NCBI RefSeq assembly: GCF_000423665.1
Contig: NZ_AUIK01000016.1
Location: forward strand, 293,371 to 357,370
DNA from: Solirubrobacter soli DSM 22325
GTDB lineage: Bacteria > Actinomycetota > Thermoleophilia > Solirubrobacterales > Solirubrobacteraceae
DNA: 64,000 nucleotides
Reading direction: 5' to 3'
In this document: piece by piece, positions 24,175 through 32,711 of the stretch
How positions within the stretch are numbered: position 1 is the stretch's first letter
How the letters are laid out: the number at the start of each line of letters is the position of its first letter
Notes under the pieces: generated by a model
Seen by the model: the letters and a program-made list of their open reading frames with translations, nothing else
Databases searched by the model: none
What the model was told of the DNA's origin: nothing
Translations under genes and position numbers: made by a program

Positions 24175-25146
24175 TTATGGCTTGCTCGAGCGACGTTCGC
24201 GGAAGTTGTCGAGCTGCTTGCGGGCCCCTTCCCACCGCGTGTGCGCCTCGGCCATCACGTTGTCCCACTCCTGGCGCACCTCGTCGTCCGGCGGCCGCTG
24301 TCCATGGCGGATCTTCTCGAGCTCGTCATGGATCTCGCGGCCGAGCGTCGCGGCCGCGACGACGACGAACATGACGCAGAACAGGGCCGAGATGATCGCC
24401 AGCACCGCGCCGAGCACGCCGTAGTGGTCGGCGTACGTGGTGAACTGGCGTGGCACGTAGATCGCGGCACCGAGTCCGTAGATCGCGAGCGCGATCGAGC
24501 CGATGATCGCGAACGGTGCGAGTGCGCGGTGCGAGATCCGCTTGGCGCTCAGCCAGTAGGCGCTCCACAGCAGGAAGACGCCGGCGATCGGGACGGTCAC
24601 GAAGGTGGCGATGACGTCCGGCCCGTCCTGGCCGAGGAAGGCGTGGATCGCTCCGGTCACGAGCGCGTACGCGGCGAAGACGGCCGTCCAGCGCAGTCCG
24701 TTGAGCGTGTTGCGGTAGCTGAGCGGCGACAGGTCCCACGTCGACTCGAACACCCGCTGCAGCGTGCGGGTGAAGCTCAGCGCGGCGAGCAGCGCCAGGA
24801 GCAGGCCCATGACCGTCACGCTCGCGTCGTCGGCCGGCGTGAACGCGTCCTCGACGGCGCGCGCACCGGCGCCGGTGAGCTCGTAGCGCTTGACGATCCA
24901 GTCGGCGATGTCCGTGCCCCACAGGCTCGTCATCACGGTGCCGAGCGCGATGGTCAGCGGGATGGCGGCGGTCAGCCCGCTCGAGGCCAGCGCGATCGCG
25001 CGGTCGAAGCCGGCGACCTTCTGGAAGCGGTTGATGACGCGCAGGACGAACGCCGGGCGCAGCCAGAACGTGAGCGTCTTGAAGACGCGCCCCTTGTCGG
25101 CCCAGGCGCGCGAGGGCGATGCGTCGGCTGCGGCGCGCCGCGCCAT
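24175..25146 (-). CDS. YihY/BrkB-family membrane protein
   Basis: The 323-residue protein has about six transmembrane helices (IALASSGLTAAIPLTIALG, VFLLWSAYWLSA, LGAVLAIISALFCVMFVVVA) and the YihY/UPF0761 layout with a charged C-terminal tail. Family members were once called RNase BN or virulence factor BrkB, but their role is unsettled and they are now usually regarded as transporters or envelope proteins. The coiled-coil membrane protein gene lies immediately upstream on the same strand, 13 bases away, so they form an operon. Confidence 0.8.
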   Translation of the reverse strand: MARRAAADASPSRAWADKGRVFKTLTFWLRPAFVLRVINRFQKVAGFDRAIALASSGLTAAIPLTIALGTVMTSLWGTDIADWIVKRYELTGAGARAVEDAFTPADDASVTVMGLLLALLAALSFTRTLQRVFESTWDLSPLSYRNTLNGLRWTAVFAAYALVTGAIHAFLGQDGPDVIATFVTVPIAGVFLLWSAYWLSAKRISHRALAPFAIIGSIALAIYGLGAAIYVPRQFTTYADHYGVLGAVLAIISALFCVMFVVVAAATLGREIHDELEKIRHGQRPPDDEVRQEWDNVMAEAHTRWEGARKQLDNFRERRSSKP

Positions 25147-25159
25147 GTGGCTGCGCCCC

Positions 25160-25825
25160 TCAGTCTCTCCCGAGCGCGGCCTTGCAGTCGGCGATCATGC
25201 CTTGCAGCTCCTGCTTGGCGCTCGTCGCCGCGGCCGCCGGGTCGTCGCTGGAGAGCACGACGTCGACCTGGTCGAGGAACGTGTTCCCGCAGTCCTTGAT
25301 GAACGTCGCGTTCGCCTCGGCGGCCTTCGCGTCCGCCTGCGCCTGGTCGATCTCGGCCTGCGACTTGTCGGCGGCGGTGTTGGCGTCCGCGACGTTCTGC
25401 TTGGCCGCCGCGGCGTCCTTCTCCGCCTGCGCGGCCGCGGCCTGGGCGGACTCCAGCTCTTTCTGGGTGGCGGCGAGGTCCGACTGCGTGGTGCCGAGCT
25501 CGCTCTGCAGGTCCTCGTAGGCCGTCCGGTAGGAGTCGGCGGCGGCGGTGCCCGCCTCCTTGGCGTCCCCGACCTGGGCCGTGAGGTCCTTGACCTGGCC
25601 CTCGAGGTCGGAGACCTGGCCCTGGAGGTCCGTGACCTGCCCGTTCGCGTCGTCGAGGTCGGACTGCAGGCTCACGTTCCAGACGATCAGCGCGATCACG
25701 ATCACGGCGAGCAGCGCGCTGATCCAGATGAACCAGTTGCGGCGCTTGGGCGCGCTCGGCTCGTCGGCGCTGACGTAGCGGGCGGAGATGGCCGTGGGCG
25801 CCTTCTGCGGGTCCGTCGTCGACAT
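25160..25825 (-). CDS. Membrane-anchored coiled-coil protein
   Basis: The ATG at 25825 gives 221 residues: a short cytoplasmic N-terminus, one transmembrane helix (NWFIWISALLAVIVIALIVW, about 30-49), a long heptad-rich extracytoplasmic coiled coil rich in Ala, Gln, Asp and Lys (about 53-180), and a small C-terminal domain with two cysteines (KDCGNTFLDQVD, IADCKAALG) that could form a disulfide. The frame runs further upstream but without coding character. It precedes the YihY-like gene and may be a structural or tethering partner. Confidence 0.8.
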   Translation of the reverse strand: MSTTDPQKAPTAISARYVSADEPSAPKRRNWFIWISALLAVIVIALIVWNVSLQSDLDDANGQVTDLQGQVSDLEGQVKDLTAQVGDAKEAGTAAADSYRTAYEDLQSELGTTQSDLAATQKELESAQAAAAQAEKDAAAAKQNVADANTAADKSQAEIDQAQADAKAAEANATFIKDCGNTFLDQVDVVLSSDDPAAAATSAKQELQGMIADCKAALGRD

Positions 25826-25901
25826 GCGCAAACGGTCGGGGGCGGGCGCCGCGCGCGCAAGGATGTCTGCACGTCGCTTTCGGGAGGCGCACGCCCCGCG
25901 A

Positions 25902-25907
25902 TAGGCT
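25902..25907 (+). promoter_or_regulatory. -10 box for a leaderless transcript
   Basis: TAGGCT, six bases (CGCGGG) and then the ATG at 25914. No separate leader or ribosome-binding site is available. Confidence 0.5.
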
Positions 25908-25913
25908 CGCGGG

Positions 25914-26306
25914 ATGCGACTGGCCCGTGCGCAGGCGATCGTCGAGGACGTCGTGGCGAGCGCGCCCGGTTCGGTGTCGGTGTTCGTCGCCGACACGCAC
26001 GGTGAGCTGGTGGCGGCGGCGACGATGGACGGCGCTGCGGCGGACACGCGCTTGAACGCGCAGCGGAAGGCCTACACGGCGGCGCGCAGCGACGCGCGCT
26101 CGACGCGGGAGCTGGCCGACAAGGTGCGGGACGACCCGGTGGAGCGCGCGAGCTTCGACCCGTTCTTCACGTTCTTCCTCGGCGGTGTGGCGGTGTTCGA
26201 GGACGGCGTGCGGGTGGGGGCGGTCGGCGTCAGCGGGCTGCCCGGTGACGTCGACGAGCGGCTGGCGATCGGCGCGATCGAACGGTCAGCCGGTCCGGAC
26301 GGGTAA
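25914..26306 (+). CDS. GlcG/HbpS-like protein
   Basis: The 130-residue cytoplasmic protein has the GlcG/HbpS fold pattern: helix 1 (LARAQAIVEDVV), a strand pair (SVFVADTHGELVAAATMDGA), a helix with RKAYTAARS, and the glycine-rich end (FTFFLGGVAVFEDGVRVGAVGVSG). Relatives bind haem or cobalamin degradation products or are accessory to glycolate and diol metabolism. No neighbour specifies the ligand. It is divergent from the coiled-coil protein gene. Confidence 0.8.
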   Translation: MRLARAQAIVEDVVASAPGSVSVFVADTHGELVAAATMDGAAADTRLNAQRKAYTAARSDARSTRELADKVRDDPVERASFDPFFTFFLGGVAVFEDGVRVGAVGVSGLPGDVDERLAIGAIERSAGPDG

Positions 26307-26316
26307 GCTGCGGGCC

Positions 26317-26394
26317 ATGGCTCTGCTCGCTTGCTCACTCCTCGCCGTCGTCGTCAGCTTCACGGTCGGCGCCTGGTTCTCAGGTCGCGGCTAA
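26317..26394 (+). CDS. Possible 25-residue membrane microprotein
   Basis: ATG at 26317, ten bases after the GlcG-like stop, reads MALLACSLLAVVVSFTVGAW followed by FSGRG and TAA. The peptide is one hydrophobic helix. It overlaps the end of the MarR gene by 15 bases. The hydrophobic, in-frame character is suggestive but the length allows chance. Confidence 0.3.
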   Translation: MALLACSLLAVVVSFTVGAWFSGRG

Positions 26395-26790
26395 CCGCGC
26401 CAGCAGCGCGCGCAGCGTCTCGAGCTCGTCGTCGTCGAGCGCGCTGAGCGCGGCGGGCGGCGTGGCGAGGATCTCCTCCGCCTGCCGCGCCAGTTCCTTG
26501 CCTTTGCCGGTCGCCTCGACCAGCTTCGCGCGGCGGTCGGTCGGGTGCGGCTTGCGCCGGGCGAGCCCGGTGGCCTCGAGGTCGTCGACGACCACGGTCG
26601 CGTTGGGCGCCTCGATTCCCATCGCGTCGGCGAACTCGCGCATCGACATCGGGTTGCGCGCCAGGCGGCGGATCGCGCGCGAGCGTCCGAAGCTCATGCC
26701 CAGCGCGTCAGAGACCTCGCGCCGGCGGGTGTTGTCGAGCACGAGGTCCGACATCAGCAGCCAGACCTCACGTGCGGCATCGGCGCTCAT
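26380..26790 (-). CDS. MarR-family transcriptional regulator
   Basis: The ATG at 26790 gives 136 residues with the MarR winged helix: MSMREFADAMGIEAPNATVV as the recognition region and LARRKPHPTDRRAKLVEATG as the wing. It lies 11 bases downstream of the MFS exporter on the same strand, so they are co-transcribed. It probably represses the operon and is released by the exporter's substrate. A longer frame fused to antisense of the MFS gene is not coding. Confidence 0.87.
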   Translation of the reverse strand: MSADAAREVWLLMSDLVLDNTRRREVSDALGMSFGRSRAIRRLARNPMSMREFADAMGIEAPNATVVVDDLEATGLARRKPHPTDRRAKLVEATGKGKELARQAEEILATPPAALSALDDDELETLRALLARLAAT

Positions 26791-26801
26791 GCGCCCGCAG
26801 C

Positions 26802-28145
26802 CTACGCGACCTCCGGATTGAGGGCGGACGCCTTCGCCCACGGCGTCGTCGCGACGAGGCCGAGCACGAGGACGAGCGCGCCGCAGCCCGTGAGCGTCCA
26901 CCAGCTCGCCGCGCCGACGGCGCCGACGATCGCCACCCCGAGCGTCATCCCCACCTGGCGCGACGTGGTGGCCGTCGCCGCCGCCACACCCGCCTGGGCG
27001 CGCGGCATCCCCGACACGGCGGTGTTCGTGATCGGCGCGTTGACGAACCCGAGGCCGAGCCCGAAGACGACATACGCCGCCACGAGCCATCCCAGCGGCG
27101 TCGTCGTGTCGAGCCCGACGAGCATCGCGCACGCCACCACGAGCGCGACGCCGGCGATCGCGAGCGGGAGCCGCGGGCCGTGCCGCCCCACCATGCGGCC
27201 GGACAGCGGCGATGCCACAACGGTCATCAGTGCCATCGGCGCCGTCGCGAGCCCTGCCTGCACCGGCGTGAGCCCGCGCGTCTGCTGGAGGAACAGCGTG
27301 TTCAGGAACAGGAACCCGCCGAAGGTGGCGAACGCGGCGATGCTGATGACGATCGCCGACGAGAACGGCACCGAGCGGAAGAACCGCGGACCGACGAGCG
27401 GGTCCTCGCGGCGCGGCTCGTAGCGCAGCAGGCCGACCAGCGCCGCGCCCGCCGCGGCCAGCGCGCCGACGATGAGCGGCGAGCCCCAGCCGCGCTCCGG
27501 CGCCTCGATGATCGCGAACGTGAGCCCGGAGAGCAGCACGATCACGAGGCCTTGGCCGACGGGGTCGAAGCGGCGCGGGCGCTCCGCCCGCGACTCCGGG
27601 AGGAAGCGCAACGCGAGGACGATCGCCGCGACGCCCACCGGCACGTTGATCCAGAAGATCGCCCGCCAGTCCAGCGCGGAGACGAGCGCGCCGCCGACGA
27701 CCGGGCCGAGCGCCATCGAGAGCCCGAACACGGCGCCCCAGACGCCGACCGCCTGCGCCCGCTCGCGCGGGTCGGTGAACGTGTTGGCGATGATCGACAT
27801 CGCGACCGGGTTGAGCATCGACCCGCCCACCGCCTGCAGCGCCCGGAACGCGATCAGCCACTCGACGGTCGGCGCCAGGCTGCACAGCAGCGACGCGACG
27901 GTGAACACCGCCAACCCGAGCGCCAGCACCCGCCTGCGGCCGAAGCGGTCGGCGGTCGAGCCGGCGAGCATCAGCAGGCTCGCGAGCACCACGGTGTACG
28001 CGTCGATCGTCCACTGCAGGCCGCTGACGCCGGCGTCGAGGTCACGCCCCAACGACGGCAGCGCGACGTTCACGGCGGTGATGTCGAGCCCGACGATGAA
28101 CAGGCTCATGCAGCAGATCGCCAGGACTCTTACTTGCTTCGACAT
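26802..28145 (-). CDS. MFS drug exporter, DHA2 (EmrB/QacA-like) family
   Basis: The 447-residue protein has the family's first-helix motif (LDITAVNVALPSLGRDL), the motif-A loop (GSTADRFGRRRVL), motif C in helix 5 (GLSMALGPVVGGALV) and roughly 13-14 hydrophobic segments. DHA2 members export hydrophobic drugs with protons. It is followed by a MarR gene in the same operon. Upstream, a low-GC island with a palindrome is the likely control site. Confidence 0.87.
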   Translation of the reverse strand: MSKQVRVLAICCMSLFIVGLDITAVNVALPSLGRDLDAGVSGLQWTIDAYTVVLASLLMLAGSTADRFGRRRVLALGLAVFTVASLLCSLAPTVEWLIAFRALQAVGGSMLNPVAMSIIANTFTDPRERAQAVGVWGAVFGLSMALGPVVGGALVSALDWRAIFWINVPVGVAAIVLALRFLPESRAERPRRFDPVGQGLVIVLLSGLTFAIIEAPERGWGSPLIVGALAAAGAALVGLLRYEPRREDPLVGPRFFRSVPFSSAIVISIAAFATFGGFLFLNTLFLQQTRGLTPVQAGLATAPMALMTVVASPLSGRMVGRHGPRLPLAIAGVALVVACAMLVGLDTTTPLGWLVAAYVVFGLGLGFVNAPITNTAVSGMPRAQAGVAAATATTSRQVGMTLGVAIVGAVGAASWWTLTGCGALVLVLGLVATTPWAKASALNPEVA

Positions 28146-28148
28146 AAT

Positions 28149-28166
28149 AGTTATTGAAGCATAACT
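28149..28166. promoter_or_regulatory. Palindrome in an AT-rich island, likely MarR operator
   Basis: AGTTAT-TGAAGC-ATAACT is a perfect 6+6 inverted repeat in a short AT-rich stretch (28141-28180) of an otherwise very GC-rich sequence. It begins 3 bases upstream of the MFS start codon. Binding of the MarR protein here would block transcription of the exporter operon. Confidence 0.6.
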
Positions 28167-28167
28167 G

Positions 28168-29262
28168 TTAATAGAACAAGAAGGGCCACCAGTTCTTCAT
28201 CGGGCGCCCGTCGTCGTCGAGCGCGGTGTTGTCGAGGCCCGGCATGTTCTGGCGCCAGTAGACGACCCAGCGGCCCATGCAGTCCGGCGCGAGCTCGCGG
28301 AACGCCTCCAGCGCCGCGGGCGTCCACGGGCGCGCCTCCGACCCCGCCTGCCGCCAGGTCTCGATGGTCGACCGCACGGGGCCTGCGCCGTCGAGGTCGT
28401 AGTCGAAGCGCCCGTTGGGCATGAAGTGCACGTTCCCGCCGGCGGGGACGTAGTCCTCGACCCGGTGCTTGCGCCAGCCCCGCCGGTACTGCAGCGTGCA
28501 CGGGGACGGGTACTCGACGTTGACCGGGCCCTTGAGGTAGAGCGACTCGAACGGCATGCCGTAGCGGCGGTCGAGATCGAGCATCGCGTACTCGCGGAAG
28601 TAGCGCTCGTAGTAGGGCAGCGCGCCGCAGGTCGCCATCCGCTCGAGCGAGTGGCCGAGGCTCTCCATCGCGCAGCCGATCCCGCGGGCGAAGTTGACGA
28701 ACAGGATCCGCAGGCTGCGGCCGATCCACGGCGCGTGATGCTCGCCCGAGTTGCCCGCGTGGTACTCGACGCCGACCGGGTTCCAGGCCGTGTCGTAGCG
28801 GCGCTTGACCTCGACCGTCTCCCACGGCGCGCTGCGGTCGGTGTGATCGGCGAGCAGCCACACCTCGTTCACCAGGCCGCGCTCGGTCAGCTCCTCCAGC
28901 CGGAGCCCGTCGTGCAGCGGCAGCTCGTGCAACGCGGCGTAGTCGAAGCCGATCCCGTCGGTCGCCCGGGGAAAGCGCGCCGAGTTGCGGTCCAGCCTGC
29001 CGGCGGGCTCGGTCAGGTCGGTGATGCCCACGAGCTCGTAGTCGAGGAACGGCGGCGCGGCGGGGTCGCGGTAACCCTGCCAGCGCGACGACTCGCGCAG
29101 CGCCACGCACAGCCAGTCGAGCTGGGCGCGCGCATCAGCCTCGCGCAGGCCGTGGACGAAGTTCACCGCCAGCACCCGCGGACGCATCAGCCGGATGGCG
29201 TCGTGGTTGGCGATCAGCCACGGGTCCGAGTTGGCTGCGCTCTCGTCGTTCGGCCAGATCAT
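28168..29262 (-). CDS. Hypothetical protein, 364 residues
   Basis: The ATG at 29262 opens a soluble protein rich in Trp, Tyr and Arg (MIWPNDESAANSDPWLIAN, then VLAVNFVHGLREADARAQ, GIGFDYAALHELPLHDGL, YRRGWRKHRVEDYVPAGG, KNWWPFLFY at the end). There is no signal peptide or membrane segment. It ends 22 bases before the MFS start on the same strand, but the operator in between suggests independent transcription of the exporter. I do not recognise the family. The aromatic and histidine content would suit an enzyme, but no motif proves one. Confidence 0.75.
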   Translation of the reverse strand: MIWPNDESAANSDPWLIANHDAIRLMRPRVLAVNFVHGLREADARAQLDWLCVALRESSRWQGYRDPAAPPFLDYELVGITDLTEPAGRLDRNSARFPRATDGIGFDYAALHELPLHDGLRLEELTERGLVNEVWLLADHTDRSAPWETVEVKRRYDTAWNPVGVEYHAGNSGEHHAPWIGRSLRILFVNFARGIGCAMESLGHSLERMATCGALPYYERYFREYAMLDLDRRYGMPFESLYLKGPVNVEYPSPCTLQYRRGWRKHRVEDYVPAGGNVHFMPNGRFDYDLDGAGPVRSTIETWRQAGSEARPWTPAALEAFRELAPDCMGRWVVYWRQNMPGLDNTALDDDGRPMKNWWPFLFY

Positions 29263-29331
29263 CGACGAGCGCCTACGTGCCAGAACCGCAGGTCGTGTCG
29301 AAATGGCGGGTGCGCCGTTCGTTCGCCAGAC

Positions 29332-29916
29332 ATGGACATCATCGTCACAGAGTTCATGACCCTCGACGGGGTCGTTCAGGCGCCCGGTGGCCCGGGCGAG
29401 GACACCGACGGCGACTTCGCCCACGGCGGCTGGTCGCGGCCCTATTTCGACCCCGAGACGATGGGCGGCGCGTGGGACGGCGTGATCCAGCGCTCGGACG
29501 CGATGCTCTTCGGACGGCGCACCTGGCAGACGGCGGCGGACGCTTGGCCGAGCCAGAGCGGTGACCCGTTCTCGGACCGCATCAACGCGATCACCAAGTA
29601 CGTCGCCTCGCGGACGCTGACCGAGGCTGACATGACCTGGAACGGCTCGAAGCTCCTCGCCGGCGATGCCGTCGCCGCCGTCCGCGAGTTGCGCGAGCGC
29701 GAGGGTCGCGGGATCTTCGTCCTCGGCAGCGCCACGCTCGCCGCGCAGCTCGCCGAGCACGACCTCGTCGACGAGTACGTGCTGATGATCGAGCCGATCC
29801 TCGTGGGCGGCGGCAAGCGCGTCTTCCCGGCCGACGGCCGCGCGCGCGAGCTCGATCTGGTCTCCGTGCAGACCGCCAAGACCGGCGTTCTGGTCTGCAC
29901 GTACCGCGTGCGCTGA
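29332..29916 (+). CDS. Dihydrofolate reductase-like (RibD C-terminal domain) protein
   Basis: The ATG at 29332 gives 194 residues matching the DHFR/RibD-C family: the opening strand and loop IIVTEFMTLDGVVQAPGG, an MLFGRRTWQTAA segment, the nucleotide-binding GIFVLGSATLAAQLAEHDLV, and DEYVLMIEPILVGGGKRVFP. The family uses NADPH, but most stand-alone members have unknown substrates and are not true folate enzymes. It is 37 bases upstream of the hybrid kinase on the same strand; the palindrome between them argues for separate control. Confidence 0.83.
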   Translation: MDIIVTEFMTLDGVVQAPGGPGEDTDGDFAHGGWSRPYFDPETMGGAWDGVIQRSDAMLFGRRTWQTAADAWPSQSGDPFSDRINAITKYVASRTLTEADMTWNGSKLLAGDAVAAVRELREREGRGIFVLGSATLAAQLAEHDLVDEYVLMIEPILVGGGKRVFPADGRARELDLVSVQTAKTGVLVCTYRVR

Positions 29917-29927
29917 GGCGGCGGTTA

Positions 29928-29951
29928 CTCTGTCCCTGGGACGGGACAGAG
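29928..29951. promoter_or_regulatory. 9-bp inverted repeat at the kinase start
   Basis: CTCTGTCCC at 29928-29936 and GGGACAGAG at 29943-29951 form a perfect 9+9 repeat with a 6-base spacer, ending two bases before the ATG at 29954. As DNA it could be an operator; as RNA the hairpin would sequester the translation start. Confidence 0.5.
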
Positions 29952-29953
29952 AC

Positions 29954-31405
29954 ATGCTTTTGCATCTCACCGCGGTGCTGGCGCTCGCCGTGGCCGTGCT
30001 CTACGGCTTCATCGGCCTCTACGTCGTCCCCAAACTCGCGCGGATCGCGGACCGGACGAGCGGCCTCCTGCGCGCCGCGCAGTACGGCGCGGCGGCGTTC
30101 TTCGTCGGCTGCGCGATGACCCACATCGCGCTCGCCGAGCACATGCTGGCGGTGCCCGAGCTGATCAAGGGGCACGAGTGGGCGCACCTCGCGCCGCACA
30201 TCCTGCAGGTGTTCGGCGGCGCGACGTTCGCCCTGATCGCGTGGCGCAAGCTCGACGTGCGCCTGCAGACCAAGGACGAGGCGCGCTACGAGGCCGAGAG
30301 CGAGCGGCTGCGCGAGCAGCTCGAGCGCAGCCAGCGGCTCAACGGGCTCGGCCAGCTCGCGGGTGGCGTCGCGCACGACTTCAACAACCTGCTCGCCGTG
30401 ATCGGCGGGTACGCGCGGATGCTCGACAAGCGCCTGGCGGACAACCCGGAGCTGCGCCTGCAGGCGGGTGAGATCGTCGCGGCGGCCGACCGCGGGGCGG
30501 AGCTGACCCGCCAGATGCTCGTCTTCAGCCGCGGCACCGCGCCCGAGATCCAGACCAGCGACCTCAACCGCGCGATCGAAGGCTCCGAGACCCTGCTCCG
30601 GCGCGCCGCGGGCGAGCTCGTCGAGCTGCGGCTGATCCTCGCGCGCGACGCGCCCGCGGTCGGGCTCGGGCGCGGGCGCATCGAGCAGATCCTGCTCAAC
30701 CTCACGCTCAACGCGCGCGACGCGATGCCCGACGGCGGCAAGCTGACGATCCGCACCGACGTCGACGACGACGTCGTGCGACTGACGGTGCTCGACACCG
30801 GCGAGGGCATGCCCGAGGAGGTCAAGGCGCACGCGTTCGACCCGTTCTTCACCACCAAGGCCGAGGGCGAGGGCACCGGCCTCGGGCTCTCGGTCGTGTA
30901 TGGCATCGTCGAGCGGGCGGGCGGGAACATCGACCTCGACTCGAGCCCGGGCATGGGCACGTGCTTCGCGATCGACCTCCCGCGCGCGCACGGCGCCGCG
31001 GCCGAAGCGCCCAAGACGAACGGCACGGCCGGAAGCCTGCGCGGCGTGACCGTGCTCGTCGTCGATGACCAGGAGGCGGTGCGCGAGCTCACGGTCAAGA
31101 TCCTCCAGCAGCACGACGCCCACGTGGTCGGCGCCGCCAACGGGGAGGAGGCGCTCACGCTGCTCGCCCAGCACGAGGAGGCGATCGACGTCGTCGTCAC
31201 CGACATCGTGATGCCAGGGATGTCAGGCACCGAGCTCGCTCGCCGGCTGCGCGGCGAGCGGCCGGGCCTCCCGCTCGTCTACTTCTCCGGCCACATCGGC
31301 GACGTCGACCGCCCGGACGACGGCCCGCTGGTGGAGAAGCCGTTCACGCCGGAGGCGCTCGTGTCGGCGATCGGCGACGTCCTCCCGGCGCGGCTCTTGA
31401 ACTGA
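29954..31405 (+). CDS. Hybrid sensor histidine kinase with C-terminal receiver
   Basis: The 483-residue protein has three N-terminal transmembrane helices (to residue ~96), a short coiled coil, and the dimerisation domain with the phospho-accepting His141 in GGVAHDFNNLLAVIGGY. The ATPase domain shows NLTLNARDAMPDGG, DTGEGMPEE and GEGTGLGLSVVYGIV. A receiver domain (about 358-480) ends it, with the acceptor aspartate near 416 in VVTDIVMPGMSG and the conserved Lys in VEKPFTP. There is no separate periplasmic sensor, so the membrane part itself may sense. No response regulator gene is adjacent, and output may go through phosphotransfer. Confidence 0.9.
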   Translation: MLLHLTAVLALAVAVLYGFIGLYVVPKLARIADRTSGLLRAAQYGAAAFFVGCAMTHIALAEHMLAVPELIKGHEWAHLAPHILQVFGGATFALIAWRKLDVRLQTKDEARYEAESERLREQLERSQRLNGLGQLAGGVAHDFNNLLAVIGGYARMLDKRLADNPELRLQAGEIVAAADRGAELTRQMLVFSRGTAPEIQTSDLNRAIEGSETLLRRAAGELVELRLILARDAPAVGLGRGRIEQILLNLTLNARDAMPDGGKLTIRTDVDDDVVRLTVLDTGEGMPEEVKAHAFDPFFTTKAEGEGTGLGLSVVYGIVERAGGNIDLDSSPGMGTCFAIDLPRAHGAAAEAPKTNGTAGSLRGVTVLVVDDQEAVRELTVKILQQHDAHVVGAANGEEALTLLAQHEEAIDVVVTDIVMPGMSGTELARRLRGERPGLPLVYFSGHIGDVDRPDDGPLVEKPFTPEALVSAIGDVLPARLLN

Positions 31406-31456
31406 TCGACATCGTGGTGGGATGGCCGAAGTCGCTTCCTCCTGCAGGGGTTGGGC

Positions 31457-32533
31457 TCAGAGCGCGGCGAGTTCTCCTGGCGACAAGCTGTCCAGGCCTA
31501 GCGTCTTGAGCGTCCTGGCCCCCTGCGCACGGAAGTCGCGCGCGAGCACGACTGACGCGATCGTGATCACGGAGTCGATCACGGGCGTAGGGACGTCGAG
31601 CCGGGCGGCGAGATCGGCCATGAAGACCAGTGAGTAGCCGACATCCTCGGTCAGATAGCGGTGGTCGAGCTCACTTTGCGCCTTGATGCCGAGGAACCCG
31701 GGTGCGGTGCTGTAAGCGGTTGAGTAGTTGTGTTCGCGCATGTACCCCTGCCGGACGCCGATGGCGGGCTCGGACAGGACCGAAACGCCGAGCGCGCGGG
31801 CGATCGCGAGCCGCTCGTGGTCAACCGCCTCGATCAGCCGGCCGACGCTCTCGGTCACGCCCTCCTCGTAGAACAGGAAGTCGCCCTTCGTGCGCTCGAG
31901 CAGCCCCGCGTTGAGCAGCGTCACCGCGGGATGGATGACCGGGTTGCCGTTCTGCAGCGTGGTCTGGAACACGCTCGCGGCCTTCTCGACGGCGGGCCAG
32001 ACGTCCTTGACGAGCTCGTACAGCCGATCAGTCCCGCCGCGCGGCAGCCCCGCGAGATACACGTCGGTCGTGAGCTTGAGGTAGACGTTGACGACGCCCG
32101 GGTCCGTGACCCGCACCGCGTAGGGCAGCGTGCTGGTCTCGCCGACGACGATCCGGTCGTCGTCGAGTTCCAGCCCGGCCGCGCGCTTGAACGCGATCGC
32201 CCCGGCGCACGACCCGGGGCAGACCAGCACAGCCATCCCGGCGGTCAGGTAGCTCGCGGCGACTTCGGCGAGCGCCTCAGTCGCGTACGTCGGCGCGACC
32301 ACGATCACGAGCTCGGCACCGTCCAGCGCCTCCTCGACGTCGTGGCCGGAATACCGGATCGACGCGAAGCCCTCCAGATCGCCGCCCGCGCTGATCCCGC
32401 CCGCCGCCTTGACCGCGACCACGTTCGTCCCGAACTCAGGCGTCGCGTACAGGGACACCTCGTGGCCATGCTGGGCGAAGTCGAACGCCGCCGCGACCCC
32501 TCCGTTACCCGCTCCCAGAACCGCCACCCGCAT
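31457..32533 (-). CDS. NAD(P)-binding octopine/nopaline dehydrogenase-family enzyme
   Basis: I prefer the ATG at 32533 over the adjacent GTG because GGGAGG then lies at proper distance. The 358-residue protein has an N-terminal Rossmann fold (VAVLGAGNGGVAAAFDFAQHG) and the octopine dehydrogenase C-terminal domain with the conserved NGNPVIHPAVTLLNAG and FLFYEEGVTESV. These enzymes reductively couple an amino acid with a keto acid (opine formation) or oxidise such compounds. The substrate pair is unknown. The start region overlaps a gene remnant (see 32598-32711). Confidence 0.85.
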   Translation of the reverse strand: MRVAVLGAGNGGVAAAFDFAQHGHEVSLYATPEFGTNVVAVKAAGGISAGGDLEGFASIRYSGHDVEEALDGAELVIVVAPTYATEALAEVAASYLTAGMAVLVCPGSCAGAIAFKRAAGLELDDDRIVVGETSTLPYAVRVTDPGVVNVYLKLTTDVYLAGLPRGGTDRLYELVKDVWPAVEKAASVFQTTLQNGNPVIHPAVTLLNAGLLERTKGDFLFYEEGVTESVGRLIEAVDHERLAIARALGVSVLSEPAIGVRQGYMREHNYSTAYSTAPGFLGIKAQSELDHRYLTEDVGYSLVFMADLAARLDVPTPVIDSVITIASVVLARDFRAQGARTLKTLGLDSLSPGELAAL

Positions 32534-32597
32534 CACGACCTCCCGGAGTAGACACCCACCCTAGATCGCCTTCGGCATCGGTGCAGCCCACCGCCTG

Positions 32598-32711
32598 CAC
32601 CTCAGGCAGTGGACGATCCGCCGGGTACTCCACGCGACCACATCGGCGAGGATACGGCGGACCAGCTCGCAAGACGGCGTAGGTGTTGGCGTCGGTGGTG
32701 TCGCGCACGGG
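32598..32711 (-). pseudogene. Remnant duplicated from the 62-kb hypothetical gene
   Basis: Read on the minus strand the codons give PVRDTTDANTYAVLRAGPP and then a PRRCG-type continuation, which matches PVRDTTDAETYAALRAGPP of the gene at 62137-62778 almost residue for residue. The DNA of the two copies is also alike over about 65 bases. A TGA two codons upstream of the match and a diverged tail show that only a fragment survives here. Confidence 0.65.

Noticed and set aside
26772..28157. 461-codon plus-strand frame opposite the MFS gene
   Set aside because: Shadow composition; the minus-strand frame has clear MFS motifs.
28168..29970. Extension of the unknown 364-residue protein upstream to 29970
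   Set aside because: The added part is antisense to the DHFR-like gene, which has recognisable motifs.
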